Made by a program: the position numbers and the translations under genes. The notes beneath the pieces were generated by a model. That model was not told the DNA's origin and searched no databases. It saw nothing but the letters and a program-made list of their open reading frames with translations. This document shows, piece by piece, positions 25,574 to 33,985 of a DNA stretch of 64,000 nucleotides; the first letter of the stretch is position 1; the number at the start of each line of letters is the position of its first letter. Source of the stretch: an uncultured Desulfobacterales bacterium (GTDB lineage Bacteria > Desulfobacterota > Desulfobulbia > Desulfobulbales > Desulfocapsaceae); contig CALGIJ010000019.1 of NCBI GenBank assembly GCA_937915545.1, positions 124,001 through 188,000 of the forward strand, given 5' to 3'.

Positions 25574-26956
25574 ATGATGGAACTCTTCTTCAAACCGCGA
25601 TCCGTAGCCATCGTCGGGGCTTCCGGTTCACCCGGCAAGCTCGGCTATGTCATAGTCAACAATATCAAGGGCAGCGACTTCGCCGGCGCGGTCTACCCCG
25701 TCAATCCCAAGGCGGACGAGATTCTCGGCTACAAGGTGTACAAGACCATCGCCGAGATCCCCGGCGCGGTCGACCTGGTGATCACTGCCCTGCCCACCCC
25801 GAAAATGACCGTCTCCACCCTTGAGGAGTGTGCCCAGAAAGGGGTCAAGGCGGTGATCATCGAGTCGGCCGGTTTCGCCGAGATGGGCGGCGAGGGCAAG
25901 GTCTATCAGCAGCAGATTGTCGATATCGCGAAAAAAAACAATATTCGCGTCATGGGGCCAAACTGCTCGGGCATCGTCTCACGTGACATCGTCACCTCCA
26001 TCTACCCGATGACCAAGAAGGTGTCGCGTGGCAATGTGGTGCTCATCGGCCAGTCGGGCCTGCTTGCCGCGGGCATGGCCTCGGATATCGTCGAGAACGA
26101 GAGCCTCAACATCAGCAAGGTATGTTCCATCGGCAACAAATGCGATGTCAACGAGAACGACCTGCTGGAGTATTTCGGCGATCAGCCGGATGTCGACGTC
26201 ATCTCCATGTATCTCGAGACGATCAGCGACGGCCGTAACCTGACCAGGATCGCCAAGAAGATCGCCGCCAAGAAGCCGGTCATCTTCCTCAGCGGCGGAC
26301 GCACCGAGGCCGGCGCCAAGGCAGCGATGAGCCATACCGGCAGTATCGCCAGCAACGCCAAGATCGTCGAGGCGGCGGTCAAGCAGACCGGCATGATCAT
26401 GGCCGACGACTTCACCGAGCTGAAGGATTTCGCCAAGGTCTTCTCCACCCAGCCCCTGCCGAAAGGGAATCGCGTCGCCGTCATCACCCTTGCCGGCAGC
26501 GTCGGCGTCAACGTTTCCGACCTCTGCGCCAGCCATGGCCTGGAACTGCCCAAGCTGACCGCGGAGACCACCGAGAAGCTGAAAGACATGTTCGATACCC
26601 CGGTCTCCAACCCGGTGGACCTCTACTTCAGCGTTACCAAGATCGGCTTCACCAAGACCCTGGAGACCACCTTCCCCGATGCCTTCCGCGATGCCAACAT
26701 CGACGCCGCGGTCCTCATCCTCGCCGGCTTCGAATATACCCAGGAGGCGGTGCAGAAGAAGATTATCCAGAAGATCGTCCAGGATGTCGGCAAACCGGTG
26801 GTGGTGTGCATGATCGTCGGCTACAACAAGTACAAGCATGTCATCATGGACGAGATGGGCAAGGAACTGCCGGTGTTCCCGTCGCTCATCTCCGGGGTCA
26901 AGGCCCTGAGCAAGCTGTGCCAGTACGGCATGCGCCGGCAGAAACTTTCAGCCTGA
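25574..26956 (+). CDS. ADP-forming acyl-CoA synthetase, alpha (CoA-binding) subunit
   Basis: The protein has 460 residues. The N-terminal CoA-binding Rossmann domain (SVAIVGASGSPGKLGYVIV, ~9-130) is followed by two succinyl-CoA-ligase-like flavodoxin domains. The phosphohistidine loop is SHTGSIASN (~residue 255). Length matches stand-alone alpha subunits such as archaeal AcdA. Start 25574 follows AAAAGGACGG. It sits between the beta subunit and the crotonase in one tight operon. Confidence 0.9.
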   Translation: MMELFFKPRSVAIVGASGSPGKLGYVIVNNIKGSDFAGAVYPVNPKADEILGYKVYKTIAEIPGAVDLVITALPTPKMTVSTLEECAQKGVKAVIIESAGFAEMGGEGKVYQQQIVDIAKKNNIRVMGPNCSGIVSRDIVTSIYPMTKKVSRGNVVLIGQSGLLAAGMASDIVENESLNISKVCSIGNKCDVNENDLLEYFGDQPDVDVISMYLETISDGRNLTRIAKKIAAKKPVIFLSGGRTEAGAKAAMSHTGSIASNAKIVEAAVKQTGMIMADDFTELKDFAKVFSTQPLPKGNRVAVITLAGSVGVNVSDLCASHGLELPKLTAETTEKLKDMFDTPVSNPVDLYFSVTKIGFTKTLETTFPDAFRDANIDAAVLILAGFEYTQEAVQKKIIQKIVQDVGKPVVVCMIVGYNKYKHVIMDEMGKELPVFPSLISGVKALSKLCQYGMRRQKLSA

Positions 26957-26966
26957 GGGGGAGCAC

Positions 26967-27734
26967 ATGGCTTACGAAAACATCATTCTTGAGAAAGAAG
27001 ACGGCATCGCCGTCATCACCTTCAATCGCCCCGAGGCGATGAACGCCCTCAACATCCAGACCAGGGCCGAGTTCCGTGAGGCCATCGCCGACGTTGCCGC
27101 CGACGAGGCGATCCGCGTGCTGATCCTCACCGGCAACGGCAAGGCGTTCGTCGCCGGCAGCGATATCAAGGAGTTCAACAAGACCACTCCCTACGCCGCC
27201 CACAACATCATGCGGCTTGGGGAGATGGTGGAGAAACTCGAGAAACCGGTGATCGCCGCGGTCAACGGCTTCTGCCTCGGCGGCGGCTGCGAGATCGCCA
27301 TGGGCTGCGATATCATCATCGCCTCGGACAAGGCCAAGTTCGGCCAGACCGAGATCAACATCGGCATCATCCCCGGTGGTGGCGGCACCCAGCGCCTGCA
27401 GCGGCTCATCGGCGCCTGCCGCGCCAAGGAACTCATCTTCACCGGCGATATCATCCGTGCCGAGGAGGCCGACCGCATCGGCCTGGTCAACCGGGTGGTG
27501 CCGCTGGAGGAACTCATGCCCACCGCCAAGGAGATGGCCAAGAAGATCGCCACCAAGAGCGCCGCCGCCCTGAAGCTCGCCAAGACGGCCATCAACCGCG
27601 GCATGCAGACCGATCTGGAGAGCGGCCTCAAGTATGAATACGAACTGTACAGCCTCTCCCTGACCCTGGAGGATAAGGTGGAGGGAGTCAGCGCCTTCCT
27701 GGAGAAACGGACGCCCACCTTTGTCGGCCGCTGA
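26967..27734 (+). CDS. Enoyl-CoA hydratase (crotonase family)
   Basis: The protein has 255 residues, typical length. Oxyanion-hole segments are AFVAGSDIKEF and FCLGGGCEIAMGCD. The two hydratase glutamates appear to be retained, one in LGGGCE and one in GQTEINIGIIPGGGGTQRL. It would hydrate a 2-enoyl-CoA or act on a related CoA ester in the cytoplasm. It starts 10 bases after the acyl-CoA synthetase with GAGGGGGAGCAC upstream. No acyl-CoA dehydrogenase gene is near, so a complete fatty-acid beta-oxidation set is not encoded here. Confidence 0.9.
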   Translation: MAYENIILEKEDGIAVITFNRPEAMNALNIQTRAEFREAIADVAADEAIRVLILTGNGKAFVAGSDIKEFNKTTPYAAHNIMRLGEMVEKLEKPVIAAVNGFCLGGGCEIAMGCDIIIASDKAKFGQTEINIGIIPGGGGTQRLQRLIGACRAKELIFTGDIIRAEEADRIGLVNRVVPLEELMPTAKEMAKKIATKSAAALKLAKTAINRGMQTDLESGLKYEYELYSLSLTLEDKVEGVSAFLEKRTPTFVGR

Positions 27735-27783
27735 ACGGCCTTTGTGGGATCAACGAGACAACTTGCGACAAGGAAAGAAGACA

Positions 27784-28218
27784 ATGGAAAACATGGCGAA
27801 TAAAGTGGCCAGGATACCCAACCTGGTCGACTGGTCGACGGGCGAAGTGAGATTGATGAGCGCGAAGTGCAACTCCTGCGGCACCTATTTCTTCCCCAGG
27901 GAACACTATCAGCATCGTCCCGGGTGCTCGCGCGAAGGGGTCGAGAACGTCCTGCTGCCCCGTCGCGGCAAGCTGGCCAGCTACACCGTCCAGTACTATC
28001 CCTGCCCGGCGCCGTTCAAGACCGAGCAGAAGATCACCCCCTACGGTATCGGCCTGGTGGAGTTCGAGAACGAGAAGATCCAGGTTGCCGGGATCATCAC
28101 CAATACCGACCTCAAGACCCTGCAGTTGGGGATGGAGATGGAGACCACCATCCTCGACATGTACGTCAACGAAGAAAAGCAGCAGGTGGTGACCTGGGCG
28201 TTTCAGGCCGTCAAGTAA
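27784..28218 (+). CDS. Zn-ribbon/OB-fold protein (DUF35 family), thiolase partner
   Basis: The protein has 144 residues. An N-terminal helix is followed by a rubredoxin-like zinc ribbon (AKCNSCGTYFFP with a further Cys in HRPGC) and an OB-fold (~70-140, GIGLVEFENEKIQVAGII). DUF35 proteins form complexes with SCP2-type thiolases and channel CoA substrates; examples are the archaeal acetoacetyl-CoA thiolase/HMG-CoA synthase complex and BbsAB of toluene degradation. The thiolase gene follows after 33 bases, supporting the same arrangement. Confidence 0.88.
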   Translation: MENMANKVARIPNLVDWSTGEVRLMSAKCNSCGTYFFPREHYQHRPGCSREGVENVLLPRRGKLASYTVQYYPCPAPFKTEQKITPYGIGLVEFENEKIQVAGIITNTDLKTLQLGMEMETTILDMYVNEEKQQVVTWAFQAVK

Positions 28219-28251
28219 TCAATCACAGAACCTACAGCAAGGGACGATACC

Positions 28252-29433
28252 ATGAGAGATGTCTATATAATTGGAACCGGGATACACCCCTGGACGGGAT
28301 TTTCTGAGACAGTTTTCGCCGATTTCGCGGCGGTGGCGGTGGATGGCGCTTTGAAAGACGCCAATATCGAGTGGCGCCGCATTCAGGCGATCATGGCCGG
28401 CATCTTTATTTACGGTGGCAATGCCGGGCACCTTTCCGGCCAGTACCTCGAGTCGATCTTCGGCGAGACCGGCGTGCCGGTGGTCAATGTCTACAACGCC
28501 TGCGCCACCGGCTCGGCGGCCATCAGGATGGCTTATAACAGTGTCGCCGCCGGCGAGACCGAAACTGCTCTGGCCTTTGGCGCCGATGTCTCCCCGAAGG
28601 GTTTCCTCACCGCCAAGTCAGACAACGCCGTGCAGGACCGTGATGTCATCCGCTGGAAGATGGGCGGTATGCCCAACCCCATCTACTGGGCCCTGGAGTG
28701 CCGCAAGCGCATGGCCAAGTACGGCACCACCGAAGAGGATCTCGCCCTGGTCAAGGTGCTGATGAGCGAGTACGGCGCCAAGAACCCCCATGCCCGCTTC
28801 AAGAAGACCTACAGCCTGGAAGAGGTGCTCAAGTCGGTCTATGTCTGCGACCCGCTGCGCCTCTATGAGATCTGCCCGGTAAGCACCGGGGCCGCGGCCG
28901 TGATCGTCACCGCCGACAAGGAGCTCATTGCCAAGGCCGACAAGCCGGTGAAGATCAACGCCACCACCATGGGCAGTGCCATCTATGGCGATCCGACCAT
29001 CCGCATCTCCGCCCTGTCCTGCCCGGCGGTGCCCGAGGCGCCGATGCTCAGCGAGAGCTACTCCGCCTCACGCCAGGCCTACGAGAAGGCCGGTGTCGGC
29101 CCCGAGGACATCGACGTGCTCGAACTGCCCGACAACAGCTCCTGGCATTACCTCGTCTACCTCGAGACCTGCGGGTTCTGCAAGGAAGGCGAGGCCGACA
29201 AGATGCTGCGCGACGGCGAGACGAAGATTGGCGGCAAACTGCCGGTCAATCCCAGCGGCGGATTCTCTTCCCATGGCGAGGCTCTGTCGGCGCAGGCCCT
29301 GTGGCAGGTCATCGAGTGCGCCAACCAGCTGCGCGGCCGCTGTGGCGAGCGCCAGGTGCAGGGCGCCAAGGTGGCCATGGCTCAGACCTATGGATTGATG
29401 GGCAACAGCGGCACCACCATCCTCTCCATCTAA
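28252..29433 (+). CDS. SCP2-type thiolase (BbsB-like)
   Basis: The protein has 393 residues. Nucleophilic C84 lies in VYNACATGSAAIRMA. The second conserved region reads NPSGGFSSHGEALSAQAL, keeping the His but not the usual GHPxGATG wording, and the C-terminus is MAQTYGLMGNSGTTILSI. With the preceding DUF35 protein it probably forms a two-component thiolase that cleaves a beta-keto-acyl-CoA with CoA. Within this island a triacetyl- or oxo-hexanoyl-type CoA ester is a reasonable but unproven substrate. A strong terminator follows immediately. Confidence 0.86.
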   Translation: MRDVYIIGTGIHPWTGFSETVFADFAAVAVDGALKDANIEWRRIQAIMAGIFIYGGNAGHLSGQYLESIFGETGVPVVNVYNACATGSAAIRMAYNSVAAGETETALAFGADVSPKGFLTAKSDNAVQDRDVIRWKMGGMPNPIYWALECRKRMAKYGTTEEDLALVKVLMSEYGAKNPHARFKKTYSLEEVLKSVYVCDPLRLYEICPVSTGAAAVIVTADKELIAKADKPVKINATTMGSAIYGDPTIRISALSCPAVPEAPMLSESYSASRQAYEKAGVGPEDIDVLELPDNSSWHYLVYLETCGFCKEGEADKMLRDGETKIGGKLPVNPSGGFSSHGEALSAQALWQVIECANQLRGRCGERQVQGAKVAMAQTYGLMGNSGTTILSI

Positions 29434-29454
29434 GTCTGGCTGCACGTTCCACGA

Positions 29455-29495
29455 GGGGAATTCCCGCGAGCTATGCTCGGGAATTCCCCTTTTTT
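29455..29495 (+). terminator. Strong rho-independent terminator after thiolase
   Basis: A perfect 12-bp stem (GGGGAATTCCCG at 29455-29466, CGGGAATTCCCC at 29478-29489) is followed by six T (29490-29495). It ends the CoA operon 22 bases after the thiolase stop. Confidence 0.92.
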
Positions 29496-29558
29496 CTCGG
29501 GGCTCCCTTCTGCAGGGCCTCAGCAACATAGAAGAGCGACGATAATCGCGGAGTGCAT

Positions 29559-31097
29559 ATGGCAGACACATGGCAGGAGGAGAACGAGCGCATTTTCGCC
29601 CTCATGGAACAGGGGGACTTCGCCCGGGCCATCGACCTGGCAGGCCGGCAGGCGGCCAGGGTTGGGACCGAGGAAGGCGAGGACAGCCCGCGGATGGCGA
29701 TTGTGCACCATAACCTCGGTGAACTGTACCTGATGAGCGGGGATGCCGGGAAGGCGAGGCAGGAGTTCCAGCGGTCCCTCGACGTCTATCAGGCATGTTC
29801 CACAGCGGATTCTCCGGAGGTTGTCGAAACCCTCACCAACCTCGCCGAGCTCGATCTCGGCGAGGGCCTTTTCGCCAAGGCCGGAGAAAAGATGGCGCGG
29901 GTCGCCGCCATCCTCGAGGGAAGGACGGAGGACCTCGAGCGCTGGCTGCATGCCATGCACAATCTCGCCACCATACGCCAGGCCGAAGGCCGCAAGGGGG
30001 AAAGCCGCGAAGCGCTGGAGAAAGGTCTTCTTCAGGGTGAGTTGCACCTCGGCGGCGACCATCCGCACCTCGCCCATTTCCTCAGGGGGCTGGCGGCTCT
30101 CGACCTCGAAGCAGGGCAGCTGGATGGTGCAGAGGAGCGTCTGCGCCGCGCCATCGTTATTCTCGAGAAGAATGAAGGCGCCGAGACACCTGAATTCGCC
30201 GCCTGCCTGGGCAGCCTGGCCCAGGTCTATCTCTTGCGGGGTCATGTGGCCGCCGCGGAGCCCTTCTTCAATCAGTCCCTGGAGATTCTCAGGGCGACCC
30301 TTGGTCCTGAGCACCCCGAATGCGGGGCGTTGCTCGAAAAGGTGGCGGCGATGCATCTCGCCACCGGCAAGAAGGAACAGGCTGAAAAGACCCTGCAGGA
30401 GGTGGTGCAGTGCTATCTTGCCTCCCTTGGCCAGGATGACGAGACCACCGCCCAGGCGCAGAACGCTCTCGCCGAGTTGCATATCGACGGCGGGCGCCAT
30501 GAAGCTGCCTATCCCCTGGTTCAGGCCTCGCTGGCGGCGCGGCAGAAGGTCTTCGGCAAAAAGCATCCGGCGGTGGCCCAGTCTCACAATAACCTTGGCG
30601 TGGTCCATGCCCTGCGTGGCGAGAAGACTCTGGCCCTGAAAGAGCATGGCAAAGCCCTGGAGATTCGCGAGCAGGTCTTCGGCGGAGAACATCCGGCGGT
30701 GACCCAGTCCCTCGACAACATCGCCGCCATCCATCAGGAACGTGGCGAGCATGACCGAGCCGAGGAGTTGCTGCTGCGCTCTCTGGCTATATGGGAAAAA
30801 GCCCAGGGTGCGGACCACCCGGTGATGGCCCAGGCGATCCATAATCTCGCCGTTCTCTATATCGCCGCGCAGCGCTTCGACGAGGCCGAGCAGCGGTTGT
30901 TTGCCGCCAGGAAGATCCTCGAGAAGGGCGGGGAGCGGGTCAAACCCCATCTGGCCACAGTGTTCAAGACCTTCTCTGAACTCTACAGGAAGATGGGGCG
31001 GGTTGGCGAGAGCAAGGAGTACCGGGCACGCGCGGAGAACATCCTCAAGCCCCAGGGAGGCAGGGGTGGTATGGCCTCGACGGTTCCAGTGCACTGA
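29559..31097 (+). CDS. Tetratricopeptide repeat protein
   Basis: The protein has 512 residues, almost entirely 42-residue kinesin-light-chain-type TPRs (for example HPAVAQSHNNLGVVHALRGE and HPAVTQSLDNIAAIHQERGE), about ten units. There is no signal peptide, catalytic domain or membrane segment. It is a likely cytoplasmic protein-interaction scaffold. Start 29559 is preferred over a GTG at 29553. It forms a small operon with the FMN reductase 23 bases downstream. Any link to the degradative genes is only positional. Confidence 0.85.
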   Translation: MADTWQEENERIFALMEQGDFARAIDLAGRQAARVGTEEGEDSPRMAIVHHNLGELYLMSGDAGKARQEFQRSLDVYQACSTADSPEVVETLTNLAELDLGEGLFAKAGEKMARVAAILEGRTEDLERWLHAMHNLATIRQAEGRKGESREALEKGLLQGELHLGGDHPHLAHFLRGLAALDLEAGQLDGAEERLRRAIVILEKNEGAETPEFAACLGSLAQVYLLRGHVAAAEPFFNQSLEILRATLGPEHPECGALLEKVAAMHLATGKKEQAEKTLQEVVQCYLASLGQDDETTAQAQNALAELHIDGGRHEAAYPLVQASLAARQKVFGKKHPAVAQSHNNLGVVHALRGEKTLALKEHGKALEIREQVFGGEHPAVTQSLDNIAAIHQERGEHDRAEELLLRSLAIWEKAQGADHPVMAQAIHNLAVLYIAAQRFDEAEQRLFAARKILEKGGERVKPHLATVFKTFSELYRKMGRVGESKEYRARAENILKPQGGRGGMASTVPVH

Positions 31098-31120
31098 CAA
31101 CATAATGGGAGGTGCCAGCA

Positions 31121-31681
31121 ATGAAACTCTTGGGAATCAGCGGCAGTCTGCGGAAGAACTCATTTAACAGCGGGCTGCTTGAAGCAGCCTGTACACTGCT
31201 CCCCGAGGGGGTGGAGATGACCCTGGTCGGCTGCGGTGACATCCCCCTTTACAATAAGGACCTCGACACCGATACCAAGCCCGAGTCGGTGCGCCTTCTG
31301 CTGCAGGCGATACGCTATGCCGATGGGATAGTGTTCGCCTGCCCCGAATACAACTACTCCATCTCCGGGGTGCTGAAAAACGCCATTGACTGGGCCTCTC
31401 GACCAGCCTATGCCTCGGTGCTGGCCCACAAGCCGGCGGCAGTGCTCTGCGCCTCCCAGGGGCCGGTCGGCGGCGCCCGTGCTCATGCGCACCTCTGTCA
31501 GGTGCTCGGGGCGACGCTTACCCCGGTGGTGCCGGCGCCTCCCTTTCTCGTTCCTTCGGCCGGTGATAAATTTTCCAGTGAGGCACGCTATGTCGATGAG
31601 GAAGGGCGACGACGCCTAGCACGCTACCTCGGCGATTTCGTCGTCTGGGTAAAACGGCTGACCAGAGAGGCGGGCGCCTGA
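31121..31681 (+). CDS. NADPH-dependent FMN reductase-like flavoprotein
   Basis: The protein has 186 residues with a flavodoxin-like fold. The FMN phosphate loop is GISGSLRKNSFN near the N-terminus, and ACPEYNYSISGVLKNAIDWA is the family signature around the isoalloxazine ring. Relatives include chromate/quinone reductases (ChrR, ArsH). It uses NAD(P)H to reduce flavin or quinones. A good ribosome site (GGGAGGTGCC) precedes 31121. Confidence 0.88.
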   Translation: MKLLGISGSLRKNSFNSGLLEAACTLLPEGVEMTLVGCGDIPLYNKDLDTDTKPESVRLLLQAIRYADGIVFACPEYNYSISGVLKNAIDWASRPAYASVLAHKPAAVLCASQGPVGGARAHAHLCQVLGATLTPVVPAPPFLVPSAGDKFSSEARYVDEEGRRRLARYLGDFVVWVKRLTREAGA

Positions 31682-31738
31682 AAGGCGCTTCTTGTAACTG
31701 TCGGGGGAGTGATCCTGTTATGGGGTGAGACTGCGCAG

Positions 31739-31771
31739 GGAGGGTGAAGCGTTATTGTCTCCTCACCCTCC
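31739..31771. terminator. Stem-loop between convergent FMN reductase and IclR genes
   Basis: A 9-bp stem (GGAGGGTGA at 31739-31747, TCACCCTCC at 31763-31771) lies in the convergent gap. No T-run follows on either strand, so support is modest. Confidence 0.4.
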
Positions 31772-31854
31772 ACTCCGCTGATTGGCGGCCTTGGTTGCAG
31801 TTTTTCGCCTAACCCGATTGCACAGCCGCCTGAAGTCGAACAGCCGCCTTCACA

Positions 31855-32628
31855 TCAATAGAACAGCCGTCTCGAGATATCAGCTGCCGTCTTTTTCAGC
31901 GGGACGATGAGTTCAGCCTGAAACTTCGGCGTCATGCGGAAGGCCGGCCCGGCCACCACCACCGCCGCTACCGGCGTGCCCTCGTGATTGAAGATCGGCG
32001 TGCCGAGGGCGTGGGAGTCCTCGTAACGTTCGCCGTTGTCATGGGCGATGCCGGTCTTTTTCACCTCTTCCAGTACCTGCTTGAAGCGCTTCTTGGAGAC
32101 GATGGTGTTGGCGGTGAAGCGGTGGAATTTCTTCTTGATGCAGAGGTCGACGAAGGGCTCTTCGCAGTAGGCGAGGATGGCCTTGGCGCCGGCGGCGACG
32201 TTGATTGGCACCTGTTCTCCCGGCTGGAAGGAGAATCGGATATGGCTCTTGCCTTCGACGTGGCCGGAGAGCAGCACGGTGGTTCCGCTGAGCACTTCCA
32301 GGGCAACGCTCTCGCCGACGAGATTGCTGAGTTCGTTGAGGTGGGGCTGGGCGATGCCGACGATGGCGGTGTTGAGCGACTTGATGACGATGTTGCCCAT
32401 CTCAGCGATGGCCCGGCCCAGCATGTACTTCTTCGACACCGGGTTCTGGTAGAGGAAGTCGTTGGCGGCCAGCAGGTGCAGGAGGCGGCTTACCGTCGAT
32501 TTATGGATACCGAGTTTCTTGCTGATCTCGAGAGTCCCCATTTCGTTGTTGTGGGGAGAGAAGGCGAGGAGAATCTTCAGTGCCTTCTCGGTCGAGGAGA
32601 GGTTTTGTGGTTTTGCTTTGAGTGGCAT
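31855..32628 (-). CDS. IclR-family transcriptional regulator
   Basis: The protein has 257 residues. An N-terminal winged HTH (~10-70, EISKKLGIHKSTVSRLLHLL) precedes the IclR effector domain (~85-255, QPGEQVPINVAAGAKAILAY). IclR proteins often control aromatic-acid degradation and bind small organic acids. It is transcribed away from the SDR/cyclase operon. Candidate operators lie between them at 32696-32716 and 32938-32970. A ribosome site AAGGTGAAGG precedes 32628. Confidence 0.92.
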   Translation of the reverse strand: MPLKAKPQNLSSTEKALKILLAFSPHNNEMGTLEISKKLGIHKSTVSRLLHLLAANDFLYQNPVSKKYMLGRAIAEMGNIVIKSLNTAIVGIAQPHLNELSNLVGESVALEVLSGTTVLLSGHVEGKSHIRFSFQPGEQVPINVAAGAKAILAYCEEPFVDLCIKKKFHRFTANTIVSKKRFKQVLEEVKKTGIAHDNGERYEDSHALGTPIFNHEGTPVAAVVVAGPAFRMTPKFQAELIVPLKKTAADISRRLFY

Positions 32629-32695
32629 TGCTATTCCTTCACCTTGGCACTCAAGGTTGGCTGAAATCGGGGGGTGAGTGGCAAAAGTTGCAAAA

Positions 32696-32751
32696 TATGA
32701 GATATTGTCTCGATATGAGCAATTATTAATGGAATCTCAGGTGGATGTCAA
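32696..32751 (-). promoter_or_regulatory. Promoter and possible autoregulatory dyad of the IclR gene
   Basis: Minus-strand TTGACA (32746-32751) and TAATAA (32723-32728) are separated by 17 bp. Just downstream, around the expected start, ATATGAGA and TCTCGATAT flank TATTG (32696-32716) as an imperfect inverted repeat, well placed for autorepression. Confidence 0.6.
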
Positions 32752-32937
32752 GTGAATACTCTGCTGGGGTTGCGCGACGAGGGATTATGTATGTTCAGTA
32801 TCGTGGAATCTTCACTTGCTATATGGGATTATCGTCTTTGCCGAAAATTCCCGTAAGCGACATTCGTTATGCATGTAAATGCAAAAAAATCAATATGATG
32901 AAATTTATTCGAGGCCATGAAGAAACCATGAGACAGC

Positions 32938-32976
32938 GCAAATCATCTTGACAATGGTGCGATGATTTGCTATCTG
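32938..32976 (+). promoter_or_regulatory. Promoter with a perfect 10-bp dyad upstream of the SDR/cyclase operon
   Basis: GCAAATCATC (32938-32947) and GATGATTTGC (32961-32970) form a perfect inverted repeat with a 13-bp spacer. The spacer contains a -35 box TTGACA (32948-32953); a weak -10 TATCTG (32971-32976) lies 17 bp on. The dyad would cover the whole promoter. The divergent IclR protein is the natural candidate binder. The leader to the SDR start is then about 185 nt. A partial match to the island motif (TTATGCATGTAAAT) lies at 32867-32880. Confidence 0.6.
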
Positions 32977-33171
32977 ATTGATCATTGAGTTGCGTTTTTC
33001 ACAACAACATTCAACATGATGAAACTCGGTAACCGCGGCAGGGCGTTTCAGCTTCGCTGAGGGGTCGGCCTCGCTGGCCCCGATGGCTGCCCTGGGGCGC
33101 TGATTGAGGACAGACGGCGCTCTGAAGCCGACGGTACCGGCTCAACAACACATCAAACGGGAGGCATGAAG

Positions 33172-33942
33172 ATGTCGAATCTATTCAGACTTGACGGGAA
33201 GGTGGCGCTGGTCATCGGTGGTGCCGGTGGTATCGGCAGCGCCTTGTCCCTGGGTATGGCCCAGTATGGCGCCAAGGTGGTGGTTGCCGACGTTCTTGGT
33301 ATGGATGCCCTGAACGCCTTTGCCGCTGAGGTTGCCGCAAAGACCGGGGCAGAGACCATGGCGCACCAGGTGGATGTAACCAACGAGGACAACATGGCCG
33401 TTCTCGTCAAGGATGTCTTGGCCAGATTCGGCGTCATCGATATCCTCGTCAACGCCTTCGGTCTCAATATGAAGCGGCCGGCCCTGGAATATCCCATGGC
33501 GGACTGGGAGAAGATGTTCGCAGTCAACGTCAAGGGTGTGATGATCGCCTGTAAACATGTCGCCAATGCCATGAAGGAGAGGAAACAGGGCAGCATCATC
33601 AACCTCTCCTCGGTCCGTGGCATCCGCGGTTACGGCGGCGGCAACTCCGCTTACTGTGGCACCAAGGGCGCGGTGGAGATGATCACCAAGACCCTGGCCA
33701 TCGAACTCGCGCCCTTCAATATCCGCGTCAATGCCCTCGGTCCGGCCCTGATCATTACCCAGGGCACCATCCATATTCAGCAAAATCCGCAGCTTGCGGA
33801 AAAATACAAGGCCCTCATCCCCATGGGGCGGCTGGGCCTGCCCGAAGATCTGGTTGGTCCGGCAGTCTATCTGGCGTCCGATGCGGCCGCCTTCCATACC
33901 GGCCAGACCCTGTTCATCGATGGCGGCGCCACCGCGTCCTGA
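33172..33942 (+). CDS. Short-chain dehydrogenase/reductase
   Basis: The protein has 256 residues. The cofactor loop is GGAGGIGS (the first Gly replaces the usual Thr), VNAFG stands for the NNAG motif, and catalytic Ser and Tyr/Lys occur in NLSSVRG and YCGTKGA. Start 33172 is chosen because GGGAGG is 7 bases upstream; the ATG at 33166 is too close. It is first in an operon with two cyclase-family hydrolases. Phloroglucinol reductases and 3-hydroxy-5-oxohexanoate dehydrogenases are both SDRs, so either role fits; the sequence alone does not decide. Confidence 0.9.
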   Translation: MSNLFRLDGKVALVIGGAGGIGSALSLGMAQYGAKVVVADVLGMDALNAFAAEVAAKTGAETMAHQVDVTNEDNMAVLVKDVLARFGVIDILVNAFGLNMKRPALEYPMADWEKMFAVNVKGVMIACKHVANAMKERKQGSIINLSSVRGIRGYGGGNSAYCGTKGAVEMITKTLAIELAPFNIRVNALGPALIITQGTIHIQQNPQLAEKYKALIPMGRLGLPEDLVGPAVYLASDAAAFHTGQTLFIDGGATAS

Positions 33943-33985
33943 TCGCCCTCGATACAACACTCAACTTGGTACAAGAGAGGTTGCC

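Noticed and set aside
32956..32970. Sigma-54 promoter (TGG...TTGC) upstream of the SDR gene
   Set aside because: GG and GC are 11 rather than 10 bases apart, a spacing that inactivates sigma-54 promoters. The overlapping TTGACA promoter is a better reading.
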